In this document: positions 60,620-64,000 of the stretch, piece after piece
Layout of the letters: each line of letters opens with the position of its first letter
How positions within the stretch are numbered: the first letter of the stretch is position 1
Assembly: GCF_042242105.1 (NCBI RefSeq)
Contig: NC_092027.1
Location: forward strand, 12,061,721-12,125,720
DNA from: Pempheris klunzingeri
Taxonomy: Eukaryota > Chordata > Actinopteri > Acropomatiformes > Pempheridae
Direction: 5' to 3'
DNA: 64,000 nt
Made by a program: the position numbers and the translations under genes
The notes under the pieces: model-generated
Seen by the model: the letters and a program-made list of their open reading frames with translations, nothing else
Databases searched by the model: none
Told to the model about the DNA's origin: nothing

Positions 60620-61600
60620 TCAGCTAGGATCCCAAGGTGGCTCAGCGTTGAAGTCAAAGTGCTCCCGGTAAAGAGCCGCCCCTAGGCCCTCTGGGTAGCG
60701 CTCATACACCTGTGCAGAGACAGGGGAGCCCTGGGGGATAAACACACATAACATTAGATATAAACACACTGAAAGGTCACTGTCCACCACAAGTTAAATC
60801 ACATGAAATGTCTTGTCGTAGGGCAGTCGTTAAGACTCTTAGAAAGTTTACCACTCTAATCTATGGATTCACATTTGTTGTCACTGTGGTCAAAATTTCA
60901 CCAACAAAATCGATATGTTAAGCAACTCTCGTACCCGTTTACGTGGCTTGTTTATTCTAACCCAATTATCACCCAGTATATTATTGCTGCCTTAATCATT
61001 ATCTCATCGGGCTATTTATAAACTCTATTAGTCTACATTAGGCGATTATTGTCTAAATCAAGCACAGCGCAAGTAGAGTCACAACTTCACAAATGAGTTT
61101 TATTATGACAATGCGTAACCAAAACAAAACATGAAACGCCGTACAACACAAATGTGATTAACGGTTATATTTTACACGTAAAAGTAGGGCTGAATTTAAC
61201 ACAGGAAACACAAGAGAGGAAACGCACTACTGAGAGACTCCTGGCAATGAGAGAGAGAGCAGCTAACATTAAGCTGGCTGCCTACCACACGTCGAAGGAA
61301 GACGCTCAATAACCCCCAAACAAACCTCAACATAGACACAACACAAGAATAAAAGCCAGACTGGAGTGCTTAAATCGCATAAAGGTGTGCTGTTATAGTT
61401 AAATTTAACCACGAAAACATCGCTTAAACACAGAATTCAATGAATCGGTCTGTCATGTGCGCTAAGAAGGCAGAACGACCAGCCCGCCATGTTACGTCCG
61501 CCTGCTGGAACCGAGGAACTCAACCGAAGTGTTTCGCTGTACTTACGTGAGATAACGGCCAGGATGTTTTGGAAAATCGTCTTCTCTTTTTCGGCGGAAT
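60620..61600 (-). CDS. azin1 uORF: AZIN1 upstream conserved coding region (uCC), non-AUG uORF
   Basis: Two 5' UTR exons join into one frame: exon 1 up to 61547 (donor CAC/GTAAGT) and exon 2 at 60587-60730 (acceptor ATCCCCCAG). The frame is open from an upstream TAG (about 61,663), contains no ATG, and has an ATT at 61598-61600 (context AAAATTC). From there it runs 54 codons: exon 1 part 61547-61600, exon 2 part 60620-60730 including TGA. It ends NAEPPWDPS-stop, with REHFDFNAEPPW upstream. Antizyme inhibitor mRNAs are known to carry such a uCC, started at a weak non-AUG codon, in which polyamines stall ribosomes near a Pro-Pro-Trp motif and queueing represses the main ORF. The PPW and absent ATG are seen here; the start codon and function are inferred. 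Confidence 0.8.
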
Positions 61601-61860
61601 TTTTAAAGAGTAGTGGGCACAGCGATATAAGAAAGAAAGGGGGCTGTTTTTGCCATATGGCTAGATGGAGGGACGAGCGTCGGTTAGATTAGGTCTTCTC
61701 TGTCGGTTGATGGGCGGAGGACTACTGGAGCCCGGCGGCGGAAGAGGAAAAGGTAATCAACGGCCCGTGGGCGGGGTCTGACGGCCAGCTGCACCAATCA
61801 GCGTCCAGCGTCTTTGAGCACACACCAAATATGTATTTCCGTGACCCACACAGGCCGCCG
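61560..61860 (-). promoter_or_regulatory. AZIN1 promoter, CpG-rich
   Basis: GC-rich DNA with a GGGCGGGG Sp1-type box (61769-61776) and a CCAAT box (61794-61798), placed upstream of AZIN1 exon 1 on the minus strand. The transcription start probably lies between about 61,650 and 61,740. Confidence 0.5.
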
Positions 61861-64000
61861 TAGATCCGAGATGTTACGTAACCGTAAACTTTCCGTAGAT
61901 GGTCGCTCGTCTCTGTCAACCAGGTCAGGTCTGCTCTTGTTTACATGGGAACAATTCAGCAGTGGTGGAGGAAACCCCTATAAATAAAAGTGGCAATACT
62001 ACACTACAAATGCACAGTTACAAGAGAAGATCCTGTATTGTTAATGTTACTTCAACATAAAAATGTTAGTATCAAAATATACTTAAAGTACAAAGGATTT
62101 CAGAATAATATATTTCATATTACTGGGTTATAATTAATTCTATAAAATAAAATATGTTAATTTACATATCCATACTAATGGATAGCTTGTCAATTTTCCC
62201 CTGGGGACAAATAAACCCTCATTGTTATAATAAAGTGACTACTGACTGATGTAGGGGAGTAAAAAGTACAATATGTGCCCCTGAGATGTGGTGGAGTAGA
62301 AATATAAGGTAGCTGAAAATAGAAATACTCAAGTAAAGTGGCTCAAATTTGCACTTCAGTATCATTAGTAAATTCAGATACACTGCACTGTAATTCCAGC
62401 TGCTACAGTATGATTTATGTGTGGGAGAAGGGCCCTTTGCAAAAACAGTCCACTCACAACTATAAAAGCATATTTTAAAGTAGAGTAGATATTTCACCAC
62501 AGACATCCACTTGTCTCTGTGCACTCGCTGTGTAGTCTATTAAAATGCCCACAACTAGTAATAGATATTTTATTGAGTTTCCAAAGTTCATTAAACAATA
62601 ATCTGCTGTAAGCGTGATGGCGTGGCTGAAACTTTGTACTGCTGTTTGAAAGCCATAAGGTAGCCCTTTGGGTTGTTTGTTTAACTTTGAAAGTTGTTGT
62701 TTGAACTAGCCACTTACCAGCTTGACCTGTCTTTGGCATTCACAGATGCCTTGAGGATATTTGTTATTTGTTTTGTTGTGTATTTTCCTTGTTTAATCTT
62801 CTTTACACGTCTGTCTGAGAATGCTTAAAGGCTGTTGGCCTTGTTTTAAGTCACATGCTTGCAATAACCGTTTCCTCTTTGGAAATAGTGTTCATAAGAC
62901 GTTTATGAGTGCATATATGCACGACTTATGGCTGGGAAAGTTATGTGTACAACAATGCGGGAGAGAGGGCAAACACAACAAGTGTACAACAGTGGCGTGA
63001 CACTGATAAACTTTCACAACACAAGACATAAACATATAAAATGTGCCTCTCTCTAGGCTGTGTGTTGACGTTCACTGTGCGCCTGCTTGTGTCTCACGGA
63101 ATCTGAGGGATTATTAAGATTCAAGAGCTTAATGAATATTTTGTTGATTAATCCTTAAGCCTTTGTCACACCCACGTCTAACCTAATTTCAGTTGTGATA
63201 ATTGCACGTTTTATGCAATTCAGTTTGATCGAAAGAAATTCATTTGGTAAAGTTTACCTCATTAAGCATGGTGGTCAGGAGTTCAGCACTACACTGAATG
63301 ACTGGCAAGCCGAGCGCAAAAACTCAGCCTCCAGCCACTGCAGTCGTATGACTTGTGTTTCTGTGGCACTGGAGCAACATGCTGCATGGCTTCATCTGTG
63401 TGTCTGTAGCTGTCTGTTTGTCTTATAGCTCTTATCTGTGTTTTATGACACTAGCTCCAAGGGACACAGTGTTCACAAAAAGACGCGGCCCAGAAAACAC
63501 CGGATGATGAACAACAAAGAAAGGCCTATATTGAAGCTCTATGACACTGATACTTTGGAAGCTGGCTGGCCTTCTATGCTATGTTTAGAGACTGGATTAA
63601 ATGTATGGATTTATGTTGTACAGTAATGCAAATGGCCCTGAAGTACACACTACAGGAATAGCTAAATTTGGGCTTTACAGCCTTTATTTTTGAGAAATAA
63701 GGACCCATTTCTAGATACTCATAACTGGTTTCTACAAAGCATAAGGTTTAAAGCTGAAATAAAAAAGAAAAGTATTTGATTCAAGTTTCACATCAGGGTC
63801 CATGAGGACAGGAGAAAATTAGATTTCGTGCTTTGGTTCTGCTGAGTACAATTAAATGCTTTCACTGTCCTTAGACAGGACATTGAGCTTGCAGCCAGAG
63901 GAAACAGATATAAAAATTTAAAAAAAATTAAACATAAAAACATTTTCCTATGAAGAGTTCAGTCAGACAACTTGTGTGTTGTGTAAGGCTTGTTAGACGG
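61861..64000. other. Right-hand flank, no gene recognised
   Basis: AT-rich DNA without a recognisable coding exon, RNA gene or bounded repeat. Confidence 0.5.

Overview
The window is nuclear DNA from a ray-finned (percomorph-like) fish. It has compact GT-AG introns, many long (GT)n/(CA)n arrays, small nonautonomous DNA transposons and a fish-type L1/Tx1 LINE fragment. I rebuilt six protein-coding genes exon by exon. Every junction was checked for splice consensus and reading phase, and all six give uninterrupted proteins.

Layout: 1-9.2 kb holds no recognisable gene, only microsatellites and one orphan GC-rich patch at 3.3-3.7 kb. 9.25-11.45 kb is a 5'-truncated, frameshifted LINE on the minus strand. 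11.77-14.46 kb (+) is a receptor-transporting-protein (RTP3-like) 3CxxC zinc-finger gene with two consensus interferon-stimulated response elements just upstream. 15.6-32.7 kb (+) is ANKIB1, an ankyrin-repeat RBR E3 ubiquitin ligase with 20 exons. 36.7-40.2 kb (+) is SNRPD1 (spliceosomal Sm D1). 41.0-43.35 kb (+) is GGCT (gamma-glutamylcyclotransferase), whose stop codon is almost touched by a small transposon. 45.7-52.1 kb (-) is ADNP2, convergent with GGCT. 56.6-61.6 kb (-) is AZIN1 (antizyme inhibitor 1). 61.8-64 kb holds nothing recognisable.

The most striking regulatory structure is in the AZIN1 5' UTR. Two exons join into a reading frame of about 54 codons that has no in-frame ATG, contains an ATT triplet as a plausible start, and ends in ...AEPPWDPS-stop. 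This fits the polyamine-sensing, non-AUG upstream conserved coding region (uCC) known from antizyme inhibitor mRNAs. The AZIN1 protein itself lacks several ornithine decarboxylase active-site residues, as expected for a decoy that binds antizyme and does not catalyse.

The genes do not form one pathway. From memory, human orthologues lie on several chromosomes (ANKIB1 and GGCT on 7, SNRPD1 and ADNP2 on 18, AZIN1 on 8), so this is a mosaic syntenic block. No virus-like element, CRISPR array, tRNA or rRNA was recognised.
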